From: Nocardiopsis kunsanensis DSM 44524
GTDB lineage: Bacteria > Actinomycetota > Actinomycetes > Streptosporangiales > Streptosporangiaceae
Direction: 5' to 3'
NCBI RefSeq assembly: GCF_000340965.1
Contig: NZ_ANAY01000043.1
Coordinates: forward strand, 1 to 46,767
DNA length: 46,767 bases
Part shown: positions 24,424 to 32,795 of the stretch, piece after piece
Numbering within the stretch: the stretch's first letter is position 1
Layout: the number at the start of each line of letters is the position of its first letter
Notes under the pieces: model-generated
Told to the model about the DNA's origin: nothing
The model's input: only the letters and a program-made list of their open reading frames with translations
The model's database searches: none
Program-made: the position numbers and the translations under genes

Positions 24424-25719
24424 TTACTCCTTGCGGACCACGCGGACGCCCTCGCCGTCCGTCGGGGGCTGCGGGCCACCCGCCCGCTGATCCGCCGGGG
24501 GCGCGGCGGCCTGGGGTCCGGCCGGGGGCGCGGTCTGCGGTCCGGCCGCCTGACGCCCGCCCTCCGGCTGGCGGTAGATGCCGGTCACACCCGAGTCGCC
24601 TCTTTCCTGGGCCCCCTGGCCCTGCGGCTCACTGCCCTCCGGGTCCGGACCGTCGAAGCGTGCGCCCTGCGGCGGGCCCGAGGCAGCCTGCGGGCCCTTG
24701 GGGTCGCCCTGCTCGCCCTTGTCCTCCTCGGGCTTCTGGGCGGGCTTGATGCGCACAGTGGACTCGTCGGGCTCCTCCGGGACCGGAGACAGCTTCGCCG
24801 TGGGTTCCAGGCCCTCCTGCCCGTCCGCGGGCTTGCCGTCCTTCTCCTCAGGGACGGCGGCCTCGGCGGGCTTCTCGGACTCAGCGGACTTCTCGGTCTC
24901 GGCCGGCTCGCCGTCCTCCGCGGAGCCGGCGGACACGGCCTCCTCCGCGGGCTTGTCCCGGCCGTGCTCGGACTTCACGGGTTTACCGGACCCGGCCTTC
25001 TCTCCGCCCTTCCTGCCCGGGCCCTGCTCGGGCTCGGCCGCCTCGGGCTCCGGCGTGTCCTCACGGGACAGCCCCGTCTCCAGCGCGCCCGCCTGGTCCT
25101 CAGCGGCCACCAGGTCGGCCAGGGTGGAGTGCATGTCCTTGAGCCGCCGCAGCGCCTCGGCGTGCGTGGCCGTGAGGGTGGCGAGCCGGCGGTCGGCCGT
25201 GTCGTGGATCTTCTTCGCCCGCGCCTCGGCCTCGCTCAACCGGCGGTCGCCGTCCTGCTTGGCCTGGGAACGCAGCTGCTCGGCCTCCTTCTTCGCGCCG
25301 GAGACCATACCGTTGGCCTCCTCGCGCGCGGAGGAGACGATGCGCTCCGCGTGCTCCTCGGCCTCCTTGCGGTACTGGGAGACCTCGCCCTTGGCCTTCT
25401 TCTCGGCCTCCTCGATCTCGGACTCGACCCGGGAGCGGCGCTCCTTGGCCTCTTCCTCCGCGATACGCAGGATCTCCGCCATGCGCTCGCTGATCTGCTC
25501 GTGTTCCGGCTTGGTCTGAGCCTTCTCACGTGCGATCGCGAGGTCTCGCTTGTACTGCTCCAGTTCCTCGTCCATCCGCTGCAGACGCTCGCGGAGGTCC
25601 TTGAACTGGTTGTCCATCCGGACGTAGTAGTCGTCGACGTGCGCCTTGTCGTAGCCGCCCTTGCGCACCGTCGGGAACCTGTCTTGCTGCAGTCCGCCAC
25701 CCGGCAACATATCGCTCAT
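24424..25719 (-). CDS. DivIVA-domain coiled-coil protein (polar growth/cell-envelope scaffold)
   Basis: This 431-residue protein starts at ATG 25719 with GAAGGGC upstream. The N-terminus has the DivIVA-like membrane-binding signature FPTVRKGGYDKAHVDDYYVR. It is followed by a long, highly charged coiled coil (about residues 30-200, with LRERLQRMDEELEQYKRDLA, RIAEEEAKERRSRVESEIEE and AEQLRSQAKQDGDRRLSEAE). The second half is disordered, rich in Pro, Glu, Gly and Gln. It is probably a cytoskeletal scaffold at poles or septa, like Wag31/FilP/Scy proteins, but not the ftsZ-linked divIVA itself, whose neighbours are absent. It is preceded by a long divergent intergenic region. Confidence 0.82.
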   Translation of the reverse strand: MSDMLPGGGLQQDRFPTVRKGGYDKAHVDDYYVRMDNQFKDLRERLQRMDEELEQYKRDLAIAREKAQTKPEHEQISERMAEILRIAEEEAKERRSRVESEIEEAEKKAKGEVSQYRKEAEEHAERIVSSAREEANGMVSGAKKEAEQLRSQAKQDGDRRLSEAEARAKKIHDTADRRLATLTATHAEALRRLKDMHSTLADLVAAEDQAGALETGLSREDTPEPEAAEPEQGPGRKGGEKAGSGKPVKSEHGRDKPAEEAVSAGSAEDGEPAETEKSAESEKPAEAAVPEEKDGKPADGQEGLEPTAKLSPVPEEPDESTVRIKPAQKPEEDKGEQGDPKGPQAASGPPQGARFDGPDPEGSEPQGQGAQERGDSGVTGIYRQPEGGRQAAGPQTAPPAGPQAAAPPADQRAGGPQPPTDGEGVRVVRKE

Positions 25720-26116
25720 GTGCCCTTCATGTCCTAACACCGTTTCGACTGCACGTCGCAGAAGGTGAGAGTTGCCCCGTACCCAATTGTCCAGGGACCA
25801 TCCGCGAGGTCCGGCTGTGGGAGCTCCGAAGCCGTAATGTCCCTGATGTCCCCGCGTCCCGCCGGCTCTGTGGGGGGCACAGGCCTCTTCCGGGGCGCCG
25901 CGTCATGAGAACCGTCCGCCACGACCAAGGTAGGCACGCTCTGCGACGCTGCGTCAATGTCCCCGAGGGGTACACCGGCGTGCGGCCCCTGGTCACCTTC
26001 TTACTAAGGTATGCGCGATCATCCCCGTACGGGGTCCGAGTGGTCAACTTCTCGTTCACCCCACACGTCACGGGAACGACAAAACGCGTCCGCACGACGC
26101 TGGAGAGGACCAGGCG
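25720..26116. other. Divergent intergenic region, no gene seen
   Basis: These 397 bp separate the DivIVA-like gene from the carbonic anhydrase gene. Short open frames occur on both strands, but none has a ribosome site plus coherent codon bias. Promoters of both genes must lie here; I cannot place them securely. Confidence 0.5.
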
Positions 26117-26665
26117 ATGGGCAAGGACACACATCCCCACCCCGGCGCGCACATCGGCGAGGCCGAGTTCGGCAACCCCGAGATCGACCCCACCGCCTGG
26201 GTCGCGCCCGGCGCGGTCGTCGTCGGGCGCGTGCGCCTGGGCGCCCACAGCAGTGTCTGGTACGGGTGCGTACTGCGCGCCGACAGCGAGGACATCGTCG
26301 TCGGCGAACGCGTCAACATCCAGGACCAGTGCGGGATGCATTCCGACCCCGGCGAGCCCGCGATCCTGCACGACGGTGTGAGCCTGGGCCACCAGGCAAT
26401 GGTGCACGGCGCGGTCGTGGAGGAGGGCGCCCTCATCGGTATCGGTGCTACCGTCCTCGGCGGCGCCCGCGTGGGCAAGGGGGCCCTGGTGGCCGCCGGC
26501 GCCCTCGTCCCGCCCGGCAAGGTCGTTCCGCCCAACACCCTGTGGGCGGGCGTTCCCGGGAAGGCCGTGCGCGAGCTGAACGAGAACGACCACCTCGTCC
26601 TGGAGCACACTCCGACCCATTACGCCGAGCTCGCTCAGCGCCACCGAAGCGTCGCCTGGCGCTGA
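26117..26665 (+). CDS. Gamma-class carbonic anhydrase family protein
   Basis: The 182-residue left-handed beta-helix protein (ATG 26117 after GGAGAGGA) shows hexapeptide repeats throughout (VAPGAVVVGRVRLG, IGIGATVLGGARVGKGALVA). The three zinc-ligand histidines expected for the family are present: one in CGMHSDPGEP and two in SLGHQAMVHGAVV. A C-terminal helix (LNENDHLVLEHTPTHYAELA) packs against the trimer in related structures. Members bind Zn/Fe and hydrate CO2 or act as acyl-transferase-like scaffolds. It appears to be a single gene. Confidence 0.92.
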   Translation: MGKDTHPHPGAHIGEAEFGNPEIDPTAWVAPGAVVVGRVRLGAHSSVWYGCVLRADSEDIVVGERVNIQDQCGMHSDPGEPAILHDGVSLGHQAMVHGAVVEEGALIGIGATVLGGARVGKGALVAAGALVPPGKVVPPNTLWAGVPGKAVRELNENDHLVLEHTPTHYAELAQRHRSVAWR

Positions 26666-26862
26666 GGCACGGCCCGGAAGCACTGCCTCCGCAGCGCACT
26701 GGTCAACCCGGATGAGGGCCGGCACTGGTCCTCCCGGGTCATGTGCCGAGTGCCCCTGCGGCCTAACCTGGAGGCACCGTGCCCCATGGGTACGGCCCCT
26801 CGTCCGTGTCCCGCGCTCTCTGTCCTCGACTCGCGCTCGGCGCCGTCGTCCTCGGGAGGTGA

Positions 26863-27108
26863 GTGTCCGTGCGGCTCTCCGCCGACGCATACGCGCGTGC
26901 CTCCACGGTGCTGCACGACGGTGTCGCCCTGGACGAGATCGAGCTCTACGCCGAGGTTCTCGCGGCCGCCGCCCACACCGACCGCCCTCTCAGCCCGGAC
27001 GAGCTCGACCGGGCCCTCGGGGTGGGCGAAGACGGCCCGGAACAGTCCTCCGAACATCCCCGACACGGTTTTCTGCCCTTCAACCGTCTTTTCACGAAAT
27101 CGGCCTGA
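26863..27108 (+). CDS. Short hypothetical protein
   Basis: GGAGGTGA precedes two in-frame GTG codons (26863 and 26869). The product is 79-81 residues: a helical, acidic stretch (LSADAYARASTVLHDGVALD, EIELYAEVLAAAAHTDRP) followed by LSPDELDRALGVGED, ending in FNRLFTKSA. No domain is recognised and there is no membrane segment. Codon bias fits the neighbours. It lies between two genes on the same strand, with gaps of about 200 and 105 bp. Confidence 0.55.
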   Translation: MSVRLSADAYARASTVLHDGVALDEIELYAEVLAAAAHTDRPLSPDELDRALGVGEDGPEQSSEHPRHGFLPFNRLFTKSA

Positions 27109-27213
27109 TCCGGCCACCGCCGACCCGCTTGCCGCCACTCCGGACATGGGTATTGCCAATCCGGGACCACGGTCCCGACGAACGGCATCCATCCCCCTGT
27201 CAGGAGTCGACCC

Positions 27214-27945
27214 ATGAACGCACGCTCCGACGAGTCGACCCGCCCGGCCGTCCGGCCCGGCGACCGCCCCCGGCACCGCAGTACCGGAGAGCACGACTCC
27301 GCCAAGCGCGTCACGTTCACCGTCGCCGCCGTGGCGACCTCCCTGCTCCTCCTGGTCACCGCCGCTGGACTGGGCTGGTTCCTGTTGTCCTCCGACGGCC
27401 CCGCCTCGGAACTCACCTCGGGCGTTGAAGAGGCCGAGGACCCCACGGCCGGTTCCGAACCCAGCGACGACTCCCCTGCCCCCGAGGGGGTCCTCTCCGA
27501 CCCCGGTAGCGGTGTGGCCTACGAGCTGCCCGACGGCGGATGGGAACGTCTCGGTGACGACGAGGTGCCCCAGGGGTACTCCTCCTACGTGGTGCTCGGG
27601 TCGGTCGACGATCCCGACGCCTTCATCGTCACCGGGTCCCAACGGTTCGACGGGACGGAGTCCCTGGAGGAGACCGGTCTGCGTCTGGCCTCCGATGCCG
27701 TCGGCACGTTCGTCGGCGAAGGCGAGGTGCCCGAGGTCGCGCCCTCCGGCACTGAGGAGGTCGACGGCCACCCCGCGTTCGGCGCTTCGGTCGGTGCCCC
27801 CACGGGCGATGGGCCCTACGGCCGGCTCGTGGTGGTGGAGATGGACGCCTCCCACGGTGCGTTCGCCCTGGGGCTCAACACCGACGGCGGGGACGAGGCA
27901 TCGGCCGACGTCGACACGGCGCTGGACTCCGTCGGCGTTCTCTGA
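27214..27945 (+). CDS. Hypothetical membrane-anchored protein with extracytoplasmic domain
   Basis: ATG 27214 follows AGGAG by seven bases. The 243-residue protein has a polar N-terminus, one membrane helix at about residues 36-58 (TFTVAAVATSLLLLVTAAGL) and an acidic linker. The outer domain of about 150 residues has short beta strands (GVAYELPDGGWERLGDDEVP, VVLGSVDDPDAFIVTG, GRLVVVEMDASHGAFALGLN). This resembles the common actinobacterial lipoprotein-like LpqN/DUF-type domain that follows a single anchor. The function is unknown. A very strong terminator follows. Confidence 0.78.
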   Translation: MNARSDESTRPAVRPGDRPRHRSTGEHDSAKRVTFTVAAVATSLLLLVTAAGLGWFLLSSDGPASELTSGVEEAEDPTAGSEPSDDSPAPEGVLSDPGSGVAYELPDGGWERLGDDEVPQGYSSYVVLGSVDDPDAFIVTGSQRFDGTESLEETGLRLASDAVGTFVGEGEVPEVAPSGTEEVDGHPAFGASVGAPTGDGPYGRLVVVEMDASHGAFALGLNTDGGDEASADVDTALDSVGVL

Positions 27946-27949
27946 CGCC

Positions 27950-27988
27950 GGCGGACGTCGGGGGGCGTCGACGCCCCCGACGTCCGCC
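27950..27988. terminator. Long stem-loop between convergent genes
   Basis: GGCGGACGTCGGGGG and its complement (CCCCCGACGTCCGCC) form about 16 bp of stem around a small CGTCGACG centre. It begins four bases after the upstream stop and can also terminate the kinase operon from the other side. Confidence 0.85.
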
Positions 27989-28042
27989 CCGGCCCGGCGT
28001 GCCCCACGGATCCGCCGGGCCGGGAATCATCGGCCGCCCGTC

Positions 28043-29284
28043 TCAGCCGGGCACGACCGCGCGCAGCAGGAACCCGCCGTCCCGGGTGGGGGAGGCCGAC
28101 AGGCTCCCCCCGACCAGGAAGACGCGCTCACGCAGACCGGCCAGCCCGCTGCCGGGCGGTGCCCCCGTACCGGTGCCCGGGCAGGCACGGTCGTTGGCGA
28201 CCTCCACGACCAGCGTGCCCGGACCGACCATGGTGTCGCGCGCCCACGTGAAGGTGATGCGGCACTCGGTCGCATCACTGTGGCGCAGCACGTTGGTCCC
28301 GCCCTCGCGCACCACCCACGCCGCCAACTCCGCGGCCTCGCGCGAGGGGGTGACCCGGTCGAGGCCGTCGACCAGGACACGGATCCCGCCGGCCGCCAGC
28401 ACCCCGCGTACGTTCTCGGTCTCCTCGGCCAGGTCGACCTCTCGGTAACCGCGCACCGCCGAACGCACCTGGGCGAGCGATTCCCGGGCCAGGGCCCGCA
28501 CCTCCGCGATCTCCACGGCCGCGCGTTCGGGGGCCCGTTCGGCCAGACGGGAGGCGAGTTCGGACTTGGTCGCCAACGCGGAGAGGCTGTGGCCGAGCAG
28601 GTCGTGCATGTCCCGGGCGAACCGGAGCCGCTCATCGGTGACCGCGAGCCGCGACCGCGCATCCTCTCCGTACACGACCTCGTGGACGGTCTGCCACAGC
28701 CAGAGCTCCATGAGCCAGCCGGCGATGACCACACCGCCGAAGAGCAGGGCGCCCACCCAGGCCACCGAGAAAGGCACGAGGTGGGGAGGGTCGGGGACGG
28801 TGAGGAGCCCGGCCCAGGGCAGGGCCGCCGCGAGCAGGACGGTCGGTACCGCCTGCCGTATCGGTACCAAGAACGCACACGTGGCGCCCCAGAGCGCGGT
28901 CATGTACATGGGCAGGCTCGGTGAGACGGTGATCGCGGTCATCACCACCAGGCAGCCCAGGGACCCCCAGTACCACCATGGAGAAGGGGTTTCTCTGCGT
29001 TCCAGCCTCGCCATGCACAGCGGGTACGTCGACACGGCCATCGGCAGGAGCAGTACGAAGGCCACGGACGTGCGCCACGGGGCCCCCGCCACGTGGAGGA
29101 CCGAGTCCGGGATCCCGAGGAGGACGATGGTCACCTGGAGGACGACGACCGACCACACGGTCATGACACGCATGCTGCGCAGGCGGCGGTCGGCCGGGAC
29201 CGCGCTCTCCCCGTCCCCTGCTCCCCCGTTCCCGTGCGGGGAGCCTGCGTTCCCGCCCTCGGCGCCTTCGCCGATCTCGTTCAC
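28043..29284 (-). CDS. DesK/NarL-type sensor histidine kinase (second of a tandem pair)
   Basis: GTG 29284 overlaps the TGA of the preceding kinase (GTGA) and is preceded by GGGGAGG, so translation is coupled. Of 413 residues, about 40-220 hold five or six membrane helices. The HisKA_3 dimerisation box with the phospho-acceptor His is in RDMHDLLGHSLSAL. The HATPase part has the N-box REGGTNVLRHS and the late GSGLAGLRERV block. The G1 motif is degenerate (VANDRACPG), as in its neighbour, which seems usual for this subgroup. It shares about half its residues with the first kinase. No response regulator lies next to it. Confidence 0.88.
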   Translation of the reverse strand: MNEIGEGAEGGNAGSPHGNGGAGDGESAVPADRRLRSMRVMTVWSVVVLQVTIVLLGIPDSVLHVAGAPWRTSVAFVLLLPMAVSTYPLCMARLERRETPSPWWYWGSLGCLVVMTAITVSPSLPMYMTALWGATCAFLVPIRQAVPTVLLAAALPWAGLLTVPDPPHLVPFSVAWVGALLFGGVVIAGWLMELWLWQTVHEVVYGEDARSRLAVTDERLRFARDMHDLLGHSLSALATKSELASRLAERAPERAAVEIAEVRALARESLAQVRSAVRGYREVDLAEETENVRGVLAAGGIRVLVDGLDRVTPSREAAELAAWVVREGGTNVLRHSDATECRITFTWARDTMVGPGTLVVEVANDRACPGTGTGAPPGSGLAGLRERVFLVGGSLSASPTRDGGFLLRAVVPG

Positions 29285-30519
29285 GGAGCCTCCCCACTCA
29301 CGACGGGCCGGTCCGGTCCTTCCGTGGACCAGGGGACGGTGGCCCGCAGCAGGAACCCGCCGTCCGGGGTGGGCTCGGCCGTCAACGACCCTCCGGACGC
29401 CACGAGCCGTTCGGCCAGCCCCGTCAGGCCACTGCCGTTGCGTTGGACACGGCCGCCCCGTGCACGGTCGTTGGCGACCTCCACGACGAGTGCATCGCCC
29501 CCTTCCCCTCCGACACGGCTGAAGGTGATGCGGCATTCTGCCGCGTCGCTGTGGCGCAGCACGTTGCTCCCGCCCTCACGCACCACCCGCGCCGCCGACA
29601 CCGCCGTACCGGTGGGCAGGCCGCTCTCCGGGACCCCGCTGACCTCGGTGCGGGTTCCGTTGGCTGCCAACGCCGTACGCACGGCCTCGACCTCATCGGC
29701 CAGGTCGATCTCGCGGTATCCGCGCACCGCCGACCGCACCTGCTGCAACGATCGGCGTGCCAGCCCCTGGACCTGAGCCATCTCGTCCGCCGCGAGGGCC
29801 GGGTCGCGTTCCAGGACCTGTTCGGCGAGTTCGGACTTGACCACGAGCGCGGAGAGGCTGTGCCCGAGCAGGTCGTGCATGTCCCGGGAGAAACGCAACC
29901 GTTCCTCCGACACCGCCAGGCGGGCGCGGGCGCGCTGTTCGAGGAGTGCTTCGTTGGTCACGTCCCAGAGCCGGACGTAGATGAGTACCGCCCCCGCCAG
30001 GAACAACGACCACAGCACCGCGCCGGCCCACACGGACGCGAGAGCGATCGGGGTGACCTCCTGCAAGGCCTGTACCGAGAGTACGGCGCACAGCGCGATG
30101 CTCCCCGCGAGCAGGAACCACCCCCTCGAGCGGGGACCGATGAAGGCCGCGATGCCGACCCAACCGCCCAGGACGAAGATACCGAAGAGCGGGGTCATCG
30201 ACATGGACACCACCACCGCCACCAGAGCCGTCGCGCCCCAGTAGGCCCACGGGGAGGCCTGGCGGGGCTGCCCCAGACGGACCCGCCCGAAGAGCATCCA
30301 CAACAGCAGGAACGACGCGAGCAGGGCCGCCCCGACCAGCACCGCCGCGATCCAGCGGCGCTCGGGCGGGCCCGCCAGCATGCCCACCACCGTCGACATC
30401 ACCAGTGGCAGGACCAGCACGCACGACGAGAGGACGATGACCACGCGCACGAAGTGGAGCTTGCGGACCTTGCGGCGTTCGGTGACGACCCCCGTGAGGT
30501 CGCGTCGGTCCCGTGCCAC
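29281..30519 (-). CDS. DesK/NarL-type sensor histidine kinase (first of a tandem pair)
   Basis: GTG 30519 sits seven bases after GGGAGGA; the 412-residue protein has membrane helices in the first 180 residues (VVIVLSSCVLVLPLVMSTVV, ALLASFLLLWMLFGRV, LFLAGAVLIYVRLWDV). The HisKA_3 box is RDMHDLLGHSLSALVVKSEL. A HATPase region with REGGSNVLRHSDAAECRI and GSGLTGLAERLVASGGSL ends in FLLRATVPW. It lies 31 bp downstream of the ABC permease gene, so it is probably part of one transcript with the transporter, sensing a substrate or membrane stress. Confidence 0.88.
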   Translation of the reverse strand: MARDRRDLTGVVTERRKVRKLHFVRVVIVLSSCVLVLPLVMSTVVGMLAGPPERRWIAAVLVGAALLASFLLLWMLFGRVRLGQPRQASPWAYWGATALVAVVVSMSMTPLFGIFVLGGWVGIAAFIGPRSRGWFLLAGSIALCAVLSVQALQEVTPIALASVWAGAVLWSLFLAGAVLIYVRLWDVTNEALLEQRARARLAVSEERLRFSRDMHDLLGHSLSALVVKSELAEQVLERDPALAADEMAQVQGLARRSLQQVRSAVRGYREIDLADEVEAVRTALAANGTRTEVSGVPESGLPTGTAVSAARVVREGGSNVLRHSDAAECRITFSRVGGEGGDALVVEVANDRARGGRVQRNGSGLTGLAERLVASGGSLTAEPTPDGGFLLRATVPWSTEGPDRPVVSGEAP

Positions 30520-30550
30520 CCGTGTTCCTCCCGTCGCCGGCCTACGGGGT

Positions 30551-31393
30551 TCATCCCTGTCGGGGATCCCACCGGAAGAAGCGTGCCACGACCAGGCTCA
30601 GTACGGCGATCCAGCCCACGAGGACGGCCAGGGAGGGCAGGGCCGCGCCCCACAGTCCGAGCACGCTCTGCTCCGTGGCGCCCTCGGGACCACCGAAGAC
30701 GTCGTAGCCGGAGTAGGCGGCCTGGACGAGTTCACCGGCGGGGAGAGCGGGCAGCAGACCCACGATCGTACGGGCGGTCTCGGGCAGGAACTCCAGGGGC
30801 AGGATGCCGCCGCTGGCGAACAGCAGGACCATCATCGGGACCATGGCGGCCATCTGTGCCATCTCGGCGTTGCGCACCAGCGGGGTGACGGCCACCCCCA
30901 TGAGCGAGAAGACGATGCTGCCGAGCAGGATCGCGGTGACCAGCATGACCGGGTCACGTGGGAACCCTCCTTCCGGCATGGCCATGACCAGGCCGATGAC
31001 GACGGCCGCCAGGAGCAGGGAGAAGGTGAACACGACCCCGATGACCCCGCCGAAGAGCGCCACACCCGGCACCCCGCTGACCCGCAGCCGTTTGAGGACC
31101 AGGGACTCGCGTCGGGCAGTGAACACGTTCGAGGCGTGGCCGAGGCCGATGATGAGGCTGATGACACCGGTCATGCTGAGCATCATCAGCTCGCCCACGC
31201 CCAGACCCGCGACGACGGGGTCGCTGGGGAACTGCATGGAGAGGAAGGCGAAGAACAGCGGCAGCGCCAGGTACATCCACGCCGTCTTGTAGCGCGCGAA
31301 GAGGGTGATCTCGGTTCGGGTCAGGCGCAGGGTCTGCTTGAGGGGGCTCACCCGGGGGCGGGTCGGTGGCGCGGGTGCGGTGGTCGCGGACAT
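30551..31393 (-). CDS. ABC-2 type transporter permease
   Basis: ATG 31393 follows AGGAG by seven bases; an earlier in-frame ATG overlaps the ATPase gene. The 280-residue protein has six membrane helices (LALPLFFAFLSMQF, MMLSMTGVISLIIGLG, VVFTFSLLLAAVVIGLVM, VTAILLGSIVFSLMGVAV, MVPMMVLLFASGGILPLEFL and the last at LAVLVGWIAVLSLVV). This is the ABC2_membrane layout with the loop VFTARRESLVLKRLRVSGVP. It would pair with the ATPase encoded just upstream to export a drug, lipid or peptide. Confidence 0.9.
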   Translation of the reverse strand: MSATTAPAPPTRPRVSPLKQTLRLTRTEITLFARYKTAWMYLALPLFFAFLSMQFPSDPVVAGLGVGELMMLSMTGVISLIIGLGHASNVFTARRESLVLKRLRVSGVPGVALFGGVIGVVFTFSLLLAAVVIGLVMAMPEGGFPRDPVMLVTAILLGSIVFSLMGVAVTPLVRNAEMAQMAAMVPMMVLLFASGGILPLEFLPETARTIVGLLPALPAGELVQAAYSGYDVFGGPEGATEQSVLGLWGAALPSLAVLVGWIAVLSLVVARFFRWDPRQG

Positions 31394-31436
31394 GGTGGCT
31401 CCTGTGGTCCGGTGGGCGATTCGGGTGCGGGTTCGG

Positions 31437-32435
31437 TCAGTCACTCATGAAATCGGCGGCGCCGTCGGCGACCTGGAGGAAGACGTCCTCGAGGGAGGCA
31501 CCGCGCACCTGGAGGTTGCGCAGGAGCGTTCCGTGCTCCCCTGCCCAGGTGAGGAGGGCCGCGACGGTGTGGTGGGCGCGCTCCTCGACGTCACCGTCCT
31601 TGACGGTGTAGGTGGCCCGCAGTTGCCGGTCGCCGTTCTCGACCTCGAGTTCGGCGCCTTCGAGACGGGGCAGGTCGGAGGTGGGCACATCAGCGGGGAG
31701 TGTGAACCCGATGCGGTCGCCCCACCCGGCCAGGACCTGCTGGAGGGAGCCCTCCACCCCGACCCGGCCCCGGTGCATGATCGCGAGCCGGTCGGCGAGG
31801 CGCTCGGCCTCCTCGAGGTAGTGGGTGGTCAGCAGAACGGCCGTCCCCTCGTCCTTGAGCTGCTGGATGATGCGCCAGGTGTCGATACGGCCCTCGGCGT
31901 CCATGCCGGTGGTGGGCTCGTCGAGGTAGATCACCTCGGGACGGGTCAGCAGCGCCAGGCCCAGGTCGAGACGGCGTTTCTGGCCACCGGAGAGCTGGCG
32001 GACGTAGGTCTTGGTCTTCTCTGTGAGCCCGACCAGTTCCAGGGTCTCCTCGCAGGTCCTCGGTGTGGAGGCCAGGTCGCGTGCGAGGGTGACGGTCTCC
32101 TGGACGGTCAGGTCCTCCATGAGGCCGCTGCCCTGCAGAACAGCGTTGACGCGCTCACGCACTCCCGGTGGGTTGCCGTAGGGGTCCCGGCCGAAGACCC
32201 GCACGCTGCCCGAGCTCGGCCGCCGGAAACCTTCCAAGGTTTCGATCGTGGTGGTCTTGCCTGCGCCGTTCGTTCCGAGGAGACCGAAGAGCTCACCGGG
32301 GCGGATCTCGAAGGAGATGCCCTTGACCACCTCGAAGTCGCCGTACTTCTGGTGCAGATCCTGCACGACCACCGCCGGTTCGGGTGCGGTGGCCCGGGGG
32401 GCTCCGGTGTCCGGAAGGGAGTTCGTCGTCGTCAT
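31437..32435 (-). CDS. ABC transporter ATP-binding protein
   Basis: The 332-residue ATPase has all motifs: Walker A GTNGAGKTTT, Q-loop in VLQGSGLMEDL, signature QLSGGQKRRLDLG, Walker B VIYLDEPTTGMD and the switch His in LLTTHYLEEAERL. The C-terminal 80 residues form the extra domain common in drug-export (DrrA/CcmA-type) ATPases, ending in SLEDVFLQVADG. It is the first gene of the minus-strand operon with the permease and two kinases. A palindrome at 32518-32529 lies in its promoter region. Confidence 0.93.
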   Translation of the reverse strand: MTTTNSLPDTGAPRATAPEPAVVVQDLHQKYGDFEVVKGISFEIRPGELFGLLGTNGAGKTTTIETLEGFRRPSSGSVRVFGRDPYGNPPGVRERVNAVLQGSGLMEDLTVQETVTLARDLASTPRTCEETLELVGLTEKTKTYVRQLSGGQKRRLDLGLALLTRPEVIYLDEPTTGMDAEGRIDTWRIIQQLKDEGTAVLLTTHYLEEAERLADRLAIMHRGRVGVEGSLQQVLAGWGDRIGFTLPADVPTSDLPRLEGAELEVENGDRQLRATYTVKDGDVEERAHHTVAALLTWAGEHGTLLRNLQVRGASLEDVFLQVADGAADFMSD

Positions 32436-32517
32436 GGTTCCAGCATCGCCGAGTGCGGCTCCTGGCGGTAGACACCGCTGTCATCGGCTCGGCATGGTGT
32501 TCACCCGGCGCGACCCA

Positions 32518-32529
32518 TGACAGATGTCA
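32518..32529. promoter_or_regulatory. Palindrome upstream of the ABC-kinase operon, candidate response-regulator site
   Basis: TGACA and TGTCA flank GA in a perfect palindrome, 83 bp before the ATPase start. A further single TGTCAT half-site lies at 32479-32484. LuxR/NarL-type regulators often bind such sites, which suits the linked DesK-type kinases. Confidence 0.45.
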
Positions 32530-32611
32530 CCTCCGACCCCGAACAGACGGCCCCGGAACCCTCCCTCCCCTCCGGACACAGAAAAGGGAAACTGGCATAC
32601 TCTCCCGAAAC

Positions 32612-32634
32612 AGATCCCCGCTGAAAGGGGATCT
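32612..32634. other. Stem-loop in the 32.4-32.8 kb intergenic region
   Basis: AGATCCCC and GGGGATCT form a perfect 8-bp stem with a seven-base loop, 160 bp upstream of the gene at 32796. The rest of this 360-bp intergenic region holds no supported gene. The hairpin could be a leader structure or a factor-independent terminator for readthrough. Confidence 0.45.
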
Positions 32635-32795
32635 CGGAGAATCCGCACGCATCGGTACTTCCACCGCTACTCTGAATATGCAGGTGAACGAGCAGTGACT
32701 CGGCAACGGAACACCTCGCACATCCGTGTGCCCTCACGAGGGATGCAGGCCGATCTCCCCTGTTCCGCCGCGAGTCCCCGGCCGAAAAGGATTCC

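Noticed and set aside
23587..25737. 716-codon plus-strand frame
   Set aside because: It runs across the GNAT and DivIVA-like genes on the other strand and across their terminator; no domain is seen.
25734..25937. Short minus-strand frame upstream of the DivIVA-like gene
   Set aside because: It has no ribosome site or recognisable content and overlaps the region that should hold promoters.
26635..27855. 406-codon minus-strand frame
   Set aside because: It covers two plus-strand genes with good ribosome sites; its product is Gly/Arg/Val-rich without domains.
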